Of a stretch of 64,000 nucleotides of DNA, positions 43,953-52,021 are shown in pieces. The notes beneath the pieces are model-generated. The model was not told the origin of the DNA. It made no database searches and was given only the letters and a program-made list of their open reading frames with translations. The stretch is from JAICMB01 sp035295125 (GTDB lineage Bacteria; Acidobacteriota; Terriglobia; Bryobacterales; Bryobacteraceae): contig DATGJP010000102.1 of the NCBI GenBank assembly GCA_035295125.1, positions 150,586-214,585 on the forward strand. Direction: 5' to 3'. Made by a program: the position numbers and the translations under genes. Position 1 is the first letter of the stretch, and every line of letters begins with the position of its first letter.

Positions 43953-44264
43953 TTACTTGCCCGCCTTCTTGGCGGCGCCTTCCAGAATGCCGAGGACCTC
44001 GTCCTCACGCATGATCAACAACTCTTCGCCATCCAGCTTAATGTCGCTGCCGGAATATTTGCCGAAAAGGATGCGATCGCCGACTTTTACGTCCAGGGCG
44101 ACCACTTTGCCATCCTCCATTCGCTTGCCTTTCCCAACGGCGACAACTTCGCCTTCCTGGGGTTTCTCCTTAGCCGAGTCAGGGATGTATAGACCACCCT
44201 GCATCGTCTCCTTGTCCTCCAGCCGTCTGACCACAACACGGTCATAGAGCGGTCGAATATTCAT
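43953..44264 (-). CDS. groS: Co-chaperonin GroES (10 kDa)
   Basis: 103 aa from ATG 44264, preceded by GGGAGG. It is the heptameric cap of GroEL. Family segments are MNIRPLYDRVVVRRLEDKE at the N-terminus, the mobile loop ETMQGGLYIPDSAKEKPQEG, and VGDRILFGKYSGSDIKLDGE with LLIMREDEVLGIL at the end. It is the first gene of groESL; a promoter overlapping a CIRCE-like element lies about 75-105 bp upstream. Confidence 0.97.
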   Translation of the reverse strand: MNIRPLYDRVVVRRLEDKETMQGGLYIPDSAKEKPQEGEVVAVGKGKRMEDGKVVALDVKVGDRILFGKYSGSDIKLDGEELLIMREDEVLGILEGAAKKAGK

Positions 44265-44338
44265 TGTTCGAACAACCTCCCTAATCGAAATAGTTTAATT
44301 TTGAGTATGTCGAGCTTCGGGCTAAAGCTCTGCACAAA

Positions 44339-44368
44339 ATATTAGCAGACTCGGGCGAGGAGTGACAA
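44339..44368 (-). promoter_or_regulatory. groESL promoter overlapped by degenerate CIRCE-like operator
   Basis: On the minus strand, TTGTCA (44368-44363), an 18-bp spacer and TAATAT (44344-44339) form a good sigma70-type promoter. The plus-strand segment 44342-44368 is 27 bp, TTAGCAGAC-N9-GAGTGACAA, against the CIRCE consensus TTAGCACTC-N9-GAGTGCTAA. Fourteen of 18 arm bases match and the spacer is exactly 9. HrcA control is therefore plausible; the mismatches make binding uncertain. Confidence 0.6.
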
Positions 44369-44467
44369 CAGAAATTTGCAAACTGCTTATTTGCAATATG
44401 TTACAGTACGAGAGTACTCCCGATGGACAGTCCGTGACGATACCGCTATCCTGAAGATGCCCTCATC

Positions 44468-46765
44468 ATGCGCCGGTTTGGCCCTCTGACTGTCCTCGCC
44501 CTCCTGTTTATTTTGGCTGGCGTGGGCGCGGCGTACTACGCCCGGTTGAAAGTGATGAGGAACACGCCGGTAAACCGCCCCGCGCGGCTGCCCGACCAGA
44601 CCCTTGGCACTGCCCAGGATTGGACCTACACCAAAACGCAGGACGGCAAGCCTGTTTTTTTCATTCAGGCCAAACAGTTTGAAGAGGTCGAGGGCAAGAT
44701 GCATTTGAAAGATGTGGAGCTCCACATCTTCCATAAGGGCGGCGATGAGTACGATCGCGTCCGTAGCGCCAGCGCGGAGTTCAACGAAAAAGGCAACGAG
44801 CTGTATTCCGATGGCGACGTCGAAATCGTAATGGGCGTTCCCGAAGACGAAGAGCCCGACGGCCATCTGCTGACAATCCACACCTCCGGCGTCCACTTCA
44901 ATAGCAAAAGCCAGCAGGCCCACACCGACCGCGCCGCCAGCTTTGTATTCGACCGCGGTGAGGGCAAGGCAGTCGGCGCCGACTACGATTCGAACTCCCG
45001 CGAGCTCAACATGAAAAGCCAGGTCGAGCTGATCTGGCGCGGCACCGACCCCGCCAGCAAGCCGATGAAAATCGAATCGGAGAACGTGCTTTACAAAGAA
45101 CGCGAGCACAAGGTCTGGTTGCAGCCGTGGGCCAAATTCTCTCGCGATACCCTGACCATGAACAGCGGACCCGCCCTCGTCACGCTGCAGAACGGCGTCA
45201 TTCAAACCGTTGAAGCCCAAAAGTCGCAGGGCGCCGATCATCAGCCGAACCGTAACCTTGAGTTCGCCGCCGACATGATGAATATGCAGTTCGACGGGTC
45301 CGGGAAGCAGGTGCAGAAAATCGTCGGCTATACCAACGCCCGCCTGGTAGCGACCTCCGCCGCCGGCCAGACCACTATGACTACAGATCGTGTGGATCTC
45401 GATTTCGACACCGGCGGCGCCGACAGCGTGCTCAAGACCGCCCTCGCCACTGGCCACAGCATTGCCGAGTCCAAACCAGTCGCGAAGGGGAACGATTCTC
45501 CCGACGTGCGCATCCTGAAGAGCGACGTGATTCAGGCAAAGATGCGTCCCGATGGTCAGGAAATCGAGTCGGTGGAAACACCCGGCCCCGGCGCCATTGA
45601 GTTCATTCCCACTAAGCCCGCACAGCCGCATCGCTGGATGAACGGCGATCACATCTGGATCACTTACGGCGCGGATAACTCCATCGAAACGTTCAAGTCC
45701 GTCAATGTTTCGACCCGGACACAAAAGCCGCGCGCGGCCGGCGCTAAAGAAGATCCCCCGCAATCGCTGACCTGGAGCAAAAACCTGCTGGCCCGCTTCC
45801 AGCCCAAGACTTCGCAGATCGACACACTCGAGCAGTGGGCTGACTTCCGCTACGAAGAAGGCGACCGCAAAGCCAAGGCCGATCGCGCCGTGTTAAATCA
45901 GCCGAAAAACCTGATCGACCTGACCGGTAAGGCGCGCGTCTGGGATGCAACCGGATCTGCCGACGCCAATCACATCGCGCTAAACCAGCAGAGCGGCGAT
46001 TTTGCGGCCGACGGCAATGTCAATTCCACCCGCATGCCTGACAAGAAAAAGGACCAGTCGGGCGGCGGCGGAATGCTCAATGAGGACGAGCCGCTGCATG
46101 CCAAGGCCGCCAAAATGTCGTCTACCGACAACAATCTCAAAATTCACTACGAAGGCAACGTGCTTTTGTGGCAGGGAGCCAACCGCCTGCAGGCCGACGT
46201 CGTGGATATCGACCGCGACGATAGCATTCTCAAGGCGCACGGCAGTGTCGTGAGCCAGTTGATGGACAAGCAGGATAGCGATGACAAGAAGAACAACGCC
46301 AAGCCGCAGAAAAAAGCCGGGCCGCCGGTCTTCTCCATCGTCCACGCTCCCGACCTCGTCTACAATGACGACGACAAGATTGCCAATTACACGGGCGGCG
46401 TACAACTCGACCGCGGCGATACTCGCGTGAAATCCCGCGAGCTCAAGGCATTCCTGCGCGACAAGGAAAACGATTCCTCTCTCGACCATGCGTTTGCCGA
46501 CGGCGCTGTTGAAATCGTCACCACCGAGACAGACCGCGTGCGAACGGGAAAATCTGAACACGCCGAGTACTACGTAGACCAGGATAAGGTGATCCTGAAC
46601 GGCGGAAAAAAAGGCGGCGTCGCGGAGTATAACGAGGTACAAAACGGCGCCCCCAGGGGTTCCACACGTGGCGACGAATTGATTTGGTATTCGAAGGACG
46701 ATAGGCTAGTGGTGAACGGTCAAAAAGGCAAACCCGCCCAAAGCAGTTTGCGCCGTGGCAAGTAG
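44468..46765 (+). CDS. LptC-LptA (OstA) fusion protein for LPS transport
   Basis: 765 aa. An N-terminal membrane anchor (about 5-23) and LptC-like periplasmic region (about 40-220) have strands such as WTYTKTQDGKPVFFIQAKQF and HLKDVELHIFHKGGDEYDR. From about 430 on there are OstA/LptA-like jellyroll repeats: RFQPKTSQIDTLEQWADFRY, LTGKARVWDATGSADANHI, then KIHYEGNVLLWQGANRLQAD and KIANYTGGVQLDRGDTRVKS. In E. coli, separate LptC and LptA bridge LPS from the inner-membrane ABC complex across the periplasm; here one chain appears to hold both. LptB follows 8 bp later, which supports the role. LptF/G/D are not in the window. Confidence 0.85.
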   Translation: MRRFGPLTVLALLFILAGVGAAYYARLKVMRNTPVNRPARLPDQTLGTAQDWTYTKTQDGKPVFFIQAKQFEEVEGKMHLKDVELHIFHKGGDEYDRVRSASAEFNEKGNELYSDGDVEIVMGVPEDEEPDGHLLTIHTSGVHFNSKSQQAHTDRAASFVFDRGEGKAVGADYDSNSRELNMKSQVELIWRGTDPASKPMKIESENVLYKEREHKVWLQPWAKFSRDTLTMNSGPALVTLQNGVIQTVEAQKSQGADHQPNRNLEFAADMMNMQFDGSGKQVQKIVGYTNARLVATSAAGQTTMTTDRVDLDFDTGGADSVLKTALATGHSIAESKPVAKGNDSPDVRILKSDVIQAKMRPDGQEIESVETPGPGAIEFIPTKPAQPHRWMNGDHIWITYGADNSIETFKSVNVSTRTQKPRAAGAKEDPPQSLTWSKNLLARFQPKTSQIDTLEQWADFRYEEGDRKAKADRAVLNQPKNLIDLTGKARVWDATGSADANHIALNQQSGDFAADGNVNSTRMPDKKKDQSGGGGMLNEDEPLHAKAAKMSSTDNNLKIHYEGNVLLWQGANRLQADVVDIDRDDSILKAHGSVVSQLMDKQDSDDKKNNAKPQKKAGPPVFSIVHAPDLVYNDDDKIANYTGGVQLDRGDTRVKSRELKAFLRDKENDSSLDHAFADGAVEIVTTETDRVRTGKSEHAEYYVDQDKVILNGGKKGGVAEYNEVQNGAPRGSTRGDELIWYSKDDRLVVNGQKGKPAQSSLRRGK

Positions 46766-46773
46766 CCGTCTGA

Positions 46774-47520
46774 ATGCGCACTCTCGAGACAGTTGAGATT
46801 TCGAAGACTTACCGGGGACGGAAAGTCGTCGACAACGTGTCGCTTTGGGTGAAACAAGGTGAGGTTGTAGGTCTGCTGGGACCGAACGGCGCCGGAAAAA
46901 CGACGTCGTTCTACATGATCGTAGGCCTCATCAGCCCCGACTCCGGCCGCGTCATCGTCAGGCACAAAGGCGTTTCCGAAGACATCAGCTCCCTGCCCAT
47001 GTATGTGCGCGCCCGCCGCGGCATCAGCTATCTGCCCCAGGAAGCCTCGGTCTTCCGCAAACTCACCGTCGAAGATAACCTGATGGCGATCCTGCAGACG
47101 CTGCGCATGAGCCGCGCCGAGCGCCGCGAGCGTATGAACGAGCTCATCGCGCAGCTTGGCCTCGAAACCGTGCGGCACAGCAAAGGGTACACGCTGTCGG
47201 GTGGTGAGCGCCGCCGCGTCGAAATCGCCCGTTCTCTGGTGATCGGCCCCAGTTTTCTGCTACTCGACGAGCCATTCTCCGGCATCGATCCCATCCAGGT
47301 GCTGGAACTACAGCGCATTATTTTCGACCTGAAAGCCGCCGGTATCGGCATCCTGGTCACGGACCACAACGTGCGCGAAACACTTGCGGTAACCGACCGC
47401 GCCTACATCATCAACAACGGAAAAATATTCCGCCAGGGCACGCCCGAAGCCTTGGGCAACGACGCCGAAGTCCGCCGCGTCTACCTCGGAGAAAACTTCA
47501 ACTTCGAAGGCGCCGCGTAA
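46774..47520 (+). CDS. lptB: LPS export ABC transporter ATP-binding protein LptB
   Basis: 248 aa. Walker A is GLLGPNGAGKTTSFYMIVGL, the Q-loop SYLPQEASVFRKLTVEDNLM, the ABC signature YTLSGGERRRVEIARSLVIG, Walker B FLLLDEPFSGIDPIQVLELQ and the H-loop VTDHNVRETL. The VFRKLTVEDNL and DPIQVLELQ segments are typical of LptB. It is the cytoplasmic ATPase that powers extraction of LPS with LptFG. It is translated directly after the LptC-LptA fusion, so the two form an operon. Confidence 0.95.
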   Translation: MRTLETVEISKTYRGRKVVDNVSLWVKQGEVVGLLGPNGAGKTTSFYMIVGLISPDSGRVIVRHKGVSEDISSLPMYVRARRGISYLPQEASVFRKLTVEDNLMAILQTLRMSRAERRERMNELIAQLGLETVRHSKGYTLSGGERRRVEIARSLVIGPSFLLLDEPFSGIDPIQVLELQRIIFDLKAAGIGILVTDHNVRETLAVTDRAYIINNGKIFRQGTPEALGNDAEVRRVYLGENFNFEGAA

Positions 47521-47791
47521 CGCAGACTTCAGGCTGCCTTTACGCGAGTGAAGCTTGCGGGGCTACAACCGAAGAATAGTCGTAATCCGGGGCGCCGCCG
47601 AACTCCGCTTCCAGCGCACCAAGAAACAAAACTGAACGGCAGCGAGAGGCGCTGTCTACAATTGATCGGGTAAATTCCCAAGCTTGGCGAATGCATCGGC
47701 GCGCCAAAGCTAACAACCGGCGCTCCGCCCAAAATCCTCCCCATCATGCGCATAAGACAAGCACCAGTTGGTCCCTAGCTATAATTTGTAC
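47521..47791. other. Intergenic region lptB-ilvE
   Basis: About 270 bp with one short hairpin after lptB (GCAGACTTCAGGCTGC, 47522-47537) that resembles the GCAGCCTTCAGGCTGC hairpin at 17864. TATAAT at 47780-47785 lies just before ilvE. No ORF was supported. Confidence 0.5.
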
Positions 47792-48739
47792 ATGCTCAAA
47801 CCCACCGGGAAGATCTGGCACAACGGAAAACTCATCGCTTGGGACGACGCGAAAATTCACGTCCTCTCCCACGTCACAAGCTACGGCAGTTCCGTATTCG
47901 AAGGCATTCGTTGTTACGCCACCTCTTCCGGACCAGCCATTTTCCGCGCTCGCGAGCACGCCCGCCGGCTCCTCGACTCCGCCAAGATCTACCGCATGGA
48001 CGTCCCCTACACTCTCGATCAGCTCGTGGACGCCCTCACTGAGCTTGTCCGCGTTAACAAGATGGAGTCCTGCTACTTTCGCCCCATCATTATGCGCGGC
48101 TATGGTGACGTCGGCGTGCTGCCGTTCCACAACCCCATCGAAGTCTACATCGCCTGCTGGGAGTGGGGCAAATATCTCGGCGAAGAGGCCCTGGCCCAGG
48201 GCGTCGACGTCTGCGTCTCGAGTTGGAACCGCTTTGCGCCCAACACCCTCCCTGCGCTTGCGAAAGCGGGGGCGAATTACATGAACTCCCAGCTCATCCG
48301 CATGGAAGCCCACATCAACGGCTACAGCGAAGGCATCGCGCTGGACGAAGCCGGATACGTGAGCGAAGGATCGGGCGAAAACATCTTCGTGGTCCGCGAC
48401 GGCAAGATCCTGACGCCCCCGCTCGGAGCCTCCGTGCTCCCCGGCATCACGCGCGACAGCGTGATCCAGCTTGCCCAGACGCTCGGCATCCCCATCTCCG
48501 AGTCGTTGATCCCCCGCGAAATGCTCTACATCGCCGACGAAGTCTTCTTCTCCGGAACCGCCGCCGAAATCACGCCGATTCGCTCGGTGGACCGAATCAC
48601 CGTCGGCAGCGGTCAACGAGGCCCGGTAACCGAGAAATTGCAGCGCACATTTTTCGACATCGTGAATGGCGATTCCCCGGACCAGATGAATTGGTTAACG
48701 CCAGTGCTGAGTACCCGGCAGCCCGTCGAAGTAGGATAG
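47792..48739 (+). CDS. ilvE: Branched-chain amino acid aminotransferase
   Basis: 315 aa from ATG 47792; a longer frame from TTG 47768 would include a TATAAT box. This fold-type IV PLP enzyme transfers amino groups for leucine, isoleucine and valine synthesis. Motifs are the N-terminal YGSSVFEGIRCY, the catalytic Lys in LPALAKAGANYMNSQL, EGIALDEAGYVSEGSGENIF and ADEVFFSGTAAEITPIRSVD. TATAAT ends 6 bp before the ATG, so transcription would begin at or next to the A of ATG, implying a leaderless mRNA; no Shine-Dalgarno site is seen. Confidence 0.93.
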   Translation: MLKPTGKIWHNGKLIAWDDAKIHVLSHVTSYGSSVFEGIRCYATSSGPAIFRAREHARRLLDSAKIYRMDVPYTLDQLVDALTELVRVNKMESCYFRPIIMRGYGDVGVLPFHNPIEVYIACWEWGKYLGEEALAQGVDVCVSSWNRFAPNTLPALAKAGANYMNSQLIRMEAHINGYSEGIALDEAGYVSEGSGENIFVVRDGKILTPPLGASVLPGITRDSVIQLAQTLGIPISESLIPREMLYIADEVFFSGTAAEITPIRSVDRITVGSGQRGPVTEKLQRTFFDIVNGDSPDQMNWLTPVLSTRQPVEVG

Positions 48740-49027
48740 TTGTTAGCCAGGCAGGACAGGCTTCAGCTTGTCCATCTAAGTTAACCTTTAGCTTGGTGGG
48801 GTTCTCAAAGATCCGATCCGCAAGTGCGATCCGGGCGGCCACCTCCCCCGAGATTCCCGCTCGGAGTCGCACTCGCAGGGGATCTGATCTTTTTTACCAA
48901 GCATTCCCGCAATGCGCCATAGTACAACCGCCGTCGATTCGCGGTTTTCAACAGAATTATCCCGCTGTGGACTCAACACCGTAACCGCCCGGCGCTGTGG
49001 GAAACATGTGCATAAACCGGAGTCATC
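48740..49027. other. Intergenic region ilvE-nagA
   Basis: 288 bp. A short hairpin after ilvE (GGACAGGCT-TC-AGCTTGTCC, 48757-48776) is followed by the long structured terminator-like element listed separately and by GCATT-CCCGC-AATGC near 48902. A nagA promoter was not assigned with confidence. Confidence 0.5.
48807..48895 (+). terminator. Long branched terminator-like hairpin
   Basis: The outer arms AGATCCGATCC and GGATCTGATCT pair 10 of 11, and the inner arms GCAAGTGCGAT (48820-48830) and GTCGCACTCGC (48866-48876) pair 9 of 11. CCGAG-ATTCCCG-CTCGG forms the tip. A run of T residues follows (48890-48895). It may terminate ilvE transcription, but it is much larger than a usual intrinsic terminator. 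Confidence 0.6.
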
Positions 49028-50173
49028 ATGAAATGTAACGGCATCGACGCTGTCTCGGGAGAAAACACGCAAGTCTCCTTCAACGGCGTGATCGACGGCG
49101 TCGACACTTTGCTCGCCCAACCCGAAGAACGAATCTATCTTTCGCCCGGGTTCATCGACATTCAGGTCAACGGCTTCGCCGGCGTGGATTACAACTCGCC
49201 GGTGGCCTCCGCGGAAGACATCGCGCACTCGATTCGATGCCTCTACGCAACCGGTGTCACCCGGTTTTTTCCGACAGTGATCACGGGTTCGCCCCACGAT
49301 ATGGCCGGCGCGCTCCGCAATCTCGCGCACGCCCGCGGAGTGATCCACGAAGGCCCGGCGATGGAGGGGTTCCACGTCGAAGGACCCTTTATTTCGCCGG
49401 ATGACGGACCTCGCGGAGCCCACCCGAAGCAATGGGTCCGCCCGCCGGACCTGAACGAGTTTCACCGCATGCAGGATGCCGCGCAGGACCTTATCCGCCT
49501 CATCACGGTCTCACCCGAGTGGCCCGAAACCGCGCATTTCATCGAAGAAGTGGTGCGCGAAGGTGTCGCCGTCAGCATCGGGCACACCAAGGCCGAAGCA
49601 GGACAAATTAACGACGCCGTAAAAGCCGGAGCAACGCTGTCCACGCACCTCGGTAACGGTGCGCACTCCGTGATGACGCGCCACCCGAACTACATCTGGG
49701 AGCAGCTAGCCGAAGATCGCCTTGCGGCGAGTTTCATCGTCGATGGAATCCACCTCGGGAAGTCGTTTCTGAGGGTGGCGCTCCGGGCCAAAGGCGTAGA
49801 GCGCGCCGTCCTCATCACTGACGCGGTCATGCCCGCCGGCTGCAGCCCCGGCCAATACAAACTGGGCGAGGTCGACGTCGAACTGCACCCCGATGGAAGC
49901 GTCCGCCTGCTCGGAGGAACGCGCTTGGCCGGATCGGCGCTTCTACTCGACCACGCGATCGGCAACGTGATGCGTCTGACGGGCGTCACGCTCCGCGACG
50001 CCATCACCATGGCGACCCGTAATCCCGCCCGCATCGGCCGAATAGCCAAACGCCAGCGCGGCCTCGCGGTGGGGGAACGAGCCGATCTCGTACGCTTCCG
50101 CTACGACGACGAAGCGAAAGAAATCCACGTGCTCGAGACCTTTGTGGACGGCGAGCGGGTCTTCCACGGATAG
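49028..50173 (+). CDS. nagA: N-acetylglucosamine-6-phosphate deacetylase
   Basis: 381 aa, with CGGAG before the ATG. It removes acetate from GlcNAc-6-P in amino-sugar and peptidoglycan recycling. Amidohydrolase motifs are LSPGFIDIQVNGFAGVD, GFHVEGPFISPDDGPRGAH (metal-binding Glu), VSIGHTKAEAGQI (His), ATLSTHLGNGAHSV (His), FIVDGIHLGKS and LITDAVMPAG (catalytic Asp). The STHLGNG variant replaces the more common THLFNAM, marking a divergent subgroup. No nagB or nagE is adjacent, but a glucosaminidase-like gene lies 0.5 kb downstream. Confidence 0.9.
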   Translation: MKCNGIDAVSGENTQVSFNGVIDGVDTLLAQPEERIYLSPGFIDIQVNGFAGVDYNSPVASAEDIAHSIRCLYATGVTRFFPTVITGSPHDMAGALRNLAHARGVIHEGPAMEGFHVEGPFISPDDGPRGAHPKQWVRPPDLNEFHRMQDAAQDLIRLITVSPEWPETAHFIEEVVREGVAVSIGHTKAEAGQINDAVKAGATLSTHLGNGAHSVMTRHPNYIWEQLAEDRLAASFIVDGIHLGKSFLRVALRAKGVERAVLITDAVMPAGCSPGQYKLGEVDVELHPDGSVRLLGGTRLAGSALLLDHAIGNVMRLTGVTLRDAITMATRNPARIGRIAKRQRGLAVGERADLVRFRYDDEAKEIHVLETFVDGERVFHG

Positions 50174-50681
50174 CCTGTTTATCAGCGTTCATCTGCGGCC
50201 TGCCGCGCCCGATCACAACACAGCCGAACCTGAATCACCCGCAAAATCAGGCATTTATCAAAATGCCTCGCGTCGCGCCTCCACACCCGCATCGTAATCT
50301 GAAATCGCACGGTGATTGTACCCTTCGTGGCCACGAACTTTATCACCTGTAAATGATGCGGACCGGCTGGCTGAATATTGCCTCTAGCGACATTCGGCGC
50401 GTCCGGCGCGCAAAAACGGCAGAGTAGCTACTCTCGGCGAACCACTGGTTCGTGTCTCCTCATCGCGCCCTCTTTCGGAATGCAGTCCGCAACGGTGCAG
50501 CGGTTTCCGAAAGAGGCGCGCGGCAGGATGTAACGCGACCTTCAGGTCGATGCCATTAGTTTTTCCGGAAGGTGTAAGGCAGGTTTGCAACCTGCGGCGG
50601 GTTTGAAACCCGCCTCGACAGGCACCTTAAAAGCGGCACTTGCTGTGCCGAACTGTCTCATAACCCGATCGGAGCCATCAA
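50174..50681. other. Hairpin-rich intergenic region (508 bp)
   Basis: No gene is supported. The region holds a run of inverted repeats. AGGCATTT-ATCA-AAATGCCT is at 50249-50268. A perfect 14-bp palindrome AGAGTAGCTACTCT is at 50421-50434, and CGAACCA-C-TGGTTCG at 50438-50452. A stem of about 16 bp (CGCGCCCTCTTTCGGAA with TTCCGAAAGAGGCGCG, 50464-50520) encloses 24 nt. GACC-TTCA-GGTC lies near 50537. A REP-like copy is at 50572-50614 and CGGCAC-TTGCT-GTGCCG is just before the next gene. Confidence 0.7.
50572..50614. repeat. REP-like palindromic repeat, solo copy
   Basis: GCAGGTTTGCAACCTGC is followed directly by GGCGGGTTTGAAACCCGCC, the same two-hairpin layout as the copies at 39249 and 32141, with a variant head (GTGTAAGG for GTGATG). 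Confidence 0.65.
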
Positions 50682-51353
50682 ATGCCACAACTAACCGCCT
50701 CCGTAGGCCGCCAAGGCCGCAACCATCACGACGACGTCCAACTCGTGCAGGATCTCCTGAACCTCAACCCGGACGGCCTCTGCGGACCCCAAACCATCCG
50801 CGCCATTGAAGCCTACCAACGCAACGAACTCGGCATGGATAAACCCGACGGCCGCGTCGACCCCGGCGGTCGCACCTTCCGCGCGCTCTGTCTTCCCCGC
50901 CCCAAACCAACCCCCGGAATCTTCCCCCCGGCCGTCATCAACGCAGCCATAAACTCCCAAACGCACTGGGCGGTGCCCGCCTCCGTCACCCTCGCGCAAT
51001 GGGCGCTCGAAAGCTCCTGGGGCGCGTCCATGCCGCCCGGAAGCAACAACCCCTTCGGAATAAAAGCTGCCGGCAACGAACCGTTCGTCGAAAGCCGCAC
51101 CCACGAAGTGATCCACGGCCGCACCATCACCATCACCGCGAAGTTCCGGAAATTCGATTCGCTCGACCAGGCCTTCTTCGAGCACGGCAGCCTGTTAGCC
51201 AACAGTCCCCACTACCATCAGGTCATGGCTCTGAAGGACAATCCAACGGCCTTCGCCGATGCGCTAACCGGAGTCTACGCCACCGCCCCGAACTATGGAA
51301 CCGAACTGAAATCGCTGATGCAACAGTACAATCTGTGTCGTTACGAGGCCTGA
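50682..51353 (+). CDS. Peptidoglycan-binding / GH73-like glucosaminidase
   Basis: 223 aa, with a GGAGCC site before the ATG. An N-terminal peptidoglycan-binding-like helical domain (about 5-70, VQLVQDLLNLNPDGLCGPQT) is joined by a Pro-rich linker to a FlgJ/GH73-type domain. The likely catalytic Glu is in VTLAQWALESSWGASMPPGS, followed by NNPFGIKAAG and FRKFDSLDQAFFEHGSLLAN. Such enzymes cut the glycan backbone of peptidoglycan. No signal peptide or membrane helix is present, so export would need another route, as for phage or secretion-system lysins. Downstream of nagA, it could also feed amino-sugar recycling, which is speculative. Confidence 0.85.
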   Translation: MPQLTASVGRQGRNHHDDVQLVQDLLNLNPDGLCGPQTIRAIEAYQRNELGMDKPDGRVDPGGRTFRALCLPRPKPTPGIFPPAVINAAINSQTHWAVPASVTLAQWALESSWGASMPPGSNNPFGIKAAGNEPFVESRTHEVIHGRTITITAKFRKFDSLDQAFFEHGSLLANSPHYHQVMALKDNPTAFADALTGVYATAPNYGTELKSLMQQYNLCRYEA

Positions 51354-51581
51354 CTATTTGTCGATCCGAACACGCTTGATGTGCGATGTTTCGCCGCTCA
51401 CAATTCTGACGCGGCTCTGCGGAACCCCAAAATGCTCCGCCAGAAACTCGCACAGCTCTTTGTTCGCCTTGCCCCGCTCCGGAACGGCCGCTACCTTGAC
51501 CTTCCAGGCGCCATTCGACAGCCGGCCCGCGATCTCGGTCTTCGAGCTCTTGGGAATCACCTTCACCGTGATCTCAATCAA
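51354..51581 (-). CDS. DUF167/YggU family protein
   Basis: 75 aa. The conserved core is VKVIPKSSKTEIAGRLSNGA, then VAAVPERGKANKELCEFLAE and VRIVSGETSHIKRVRI, which covers the full small domain. The function of this widely conserved family is unknown. Its ATG overlaps the stop of the upstream lipoprotein gene by 4 nt. Confidence 0.9.
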   Translation of the reverse strand: MIEITVKVIPKSSKTEIAGRLSNGAWKVKVAAVPERGKANKELCEFLAEHFGVPQSRVRIVSGETSHIKRVRIDK

Positions 51582-51997
51582 CCGAAAACCACCTGTGCGA
51601 TTACGAGTTGGGGCATCTCGTTATTCCACGTGTCCGGAATATCGTCAAATGCCAGGCGAAAACGCCGCGATTCTCCAGGCTTAAAGGTCTTTTTGACAAT
51701 AGGCACCCGTTCCCGCAGTACGAGCTGGTTATAACGGTCGTAAAAATACGCCGTCACCTCGACCCGCTCGACCGTGCGATTCCCGGAGTTTCGCACGCTG
51801 CCCTCAATCTCCGTCAAAACCTGCTTAGAGTAGCTTTCCGTCGCCTTCATCGCTACGTCCGATAGCATGAGATTGCGGACGTACGCCTTTCCTTCCGCCG
51901 TCAACGGAGCGTCTTGCGATGTCGATCGCGAGCAGGCTCCAGTAAATACAAGCACGGCGGCCAGGGCGAGTACGGAGTACCGCGAATTACAAATCAC
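51578..51997 (-). CDS. Small lipoprotein with FxLYD-like domain
   Basis: 139 aa. The lipoprotein signal ends at the lipobox FTGAC (Cys about residue 22). The mature part has a beta-sandwich pattern, TEIEGSVRNSGNRTVERVEV then AYFYDRYNQLVLRERVPIV and FKPGESRRFRLAFDDIPDTW, resembling the FxLYD/DUF2393-like fold in bacterial lipoproteins. No function is known. It is the first gene of a two-gene unit with the DUF167 gene and is 24 bp from the methyltransferase gene on the same strand. Confidence 0.75.
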   Translation of the reverse strand: MICNSRYSVLALAAVLVFTGACSRSTSQDAPLTAEGKAYVRNLMLSDVAMKATESYSKQVLTEIEGSVRNSGNRTVERVEVTAYFYDRYNQLVLRERVPIVKKTFKPGESRRFRLAFDDIPDTWNNEMPQLVIAQVVFG

Positions 51998-52021
51998 TGC
52001 TGTCTGGATCTCCGACTCCCA

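Noticed and set aside
42329..44014. Long open frame on the plus strand opposite groESL
   Set aside because: It is the antisense shadow of highly conserved groEL/groES codons; the translation is Arg/His/Leu-rich with no motif.
44387..45763. 458-codon open frame on the minus strand opposite the LptC-LptA gene
   Set aside because: Shadow frame of high-GC coding sequence; the plus-strand frame has signal anchor, domain motifs and an operon partner.
50384..50590. 68-codon minus-strand frame in the nagA-GH73 gap
   Set aside because: It runs through the hairpin cluster and a repeat; codon pattern and translation look non-coding.
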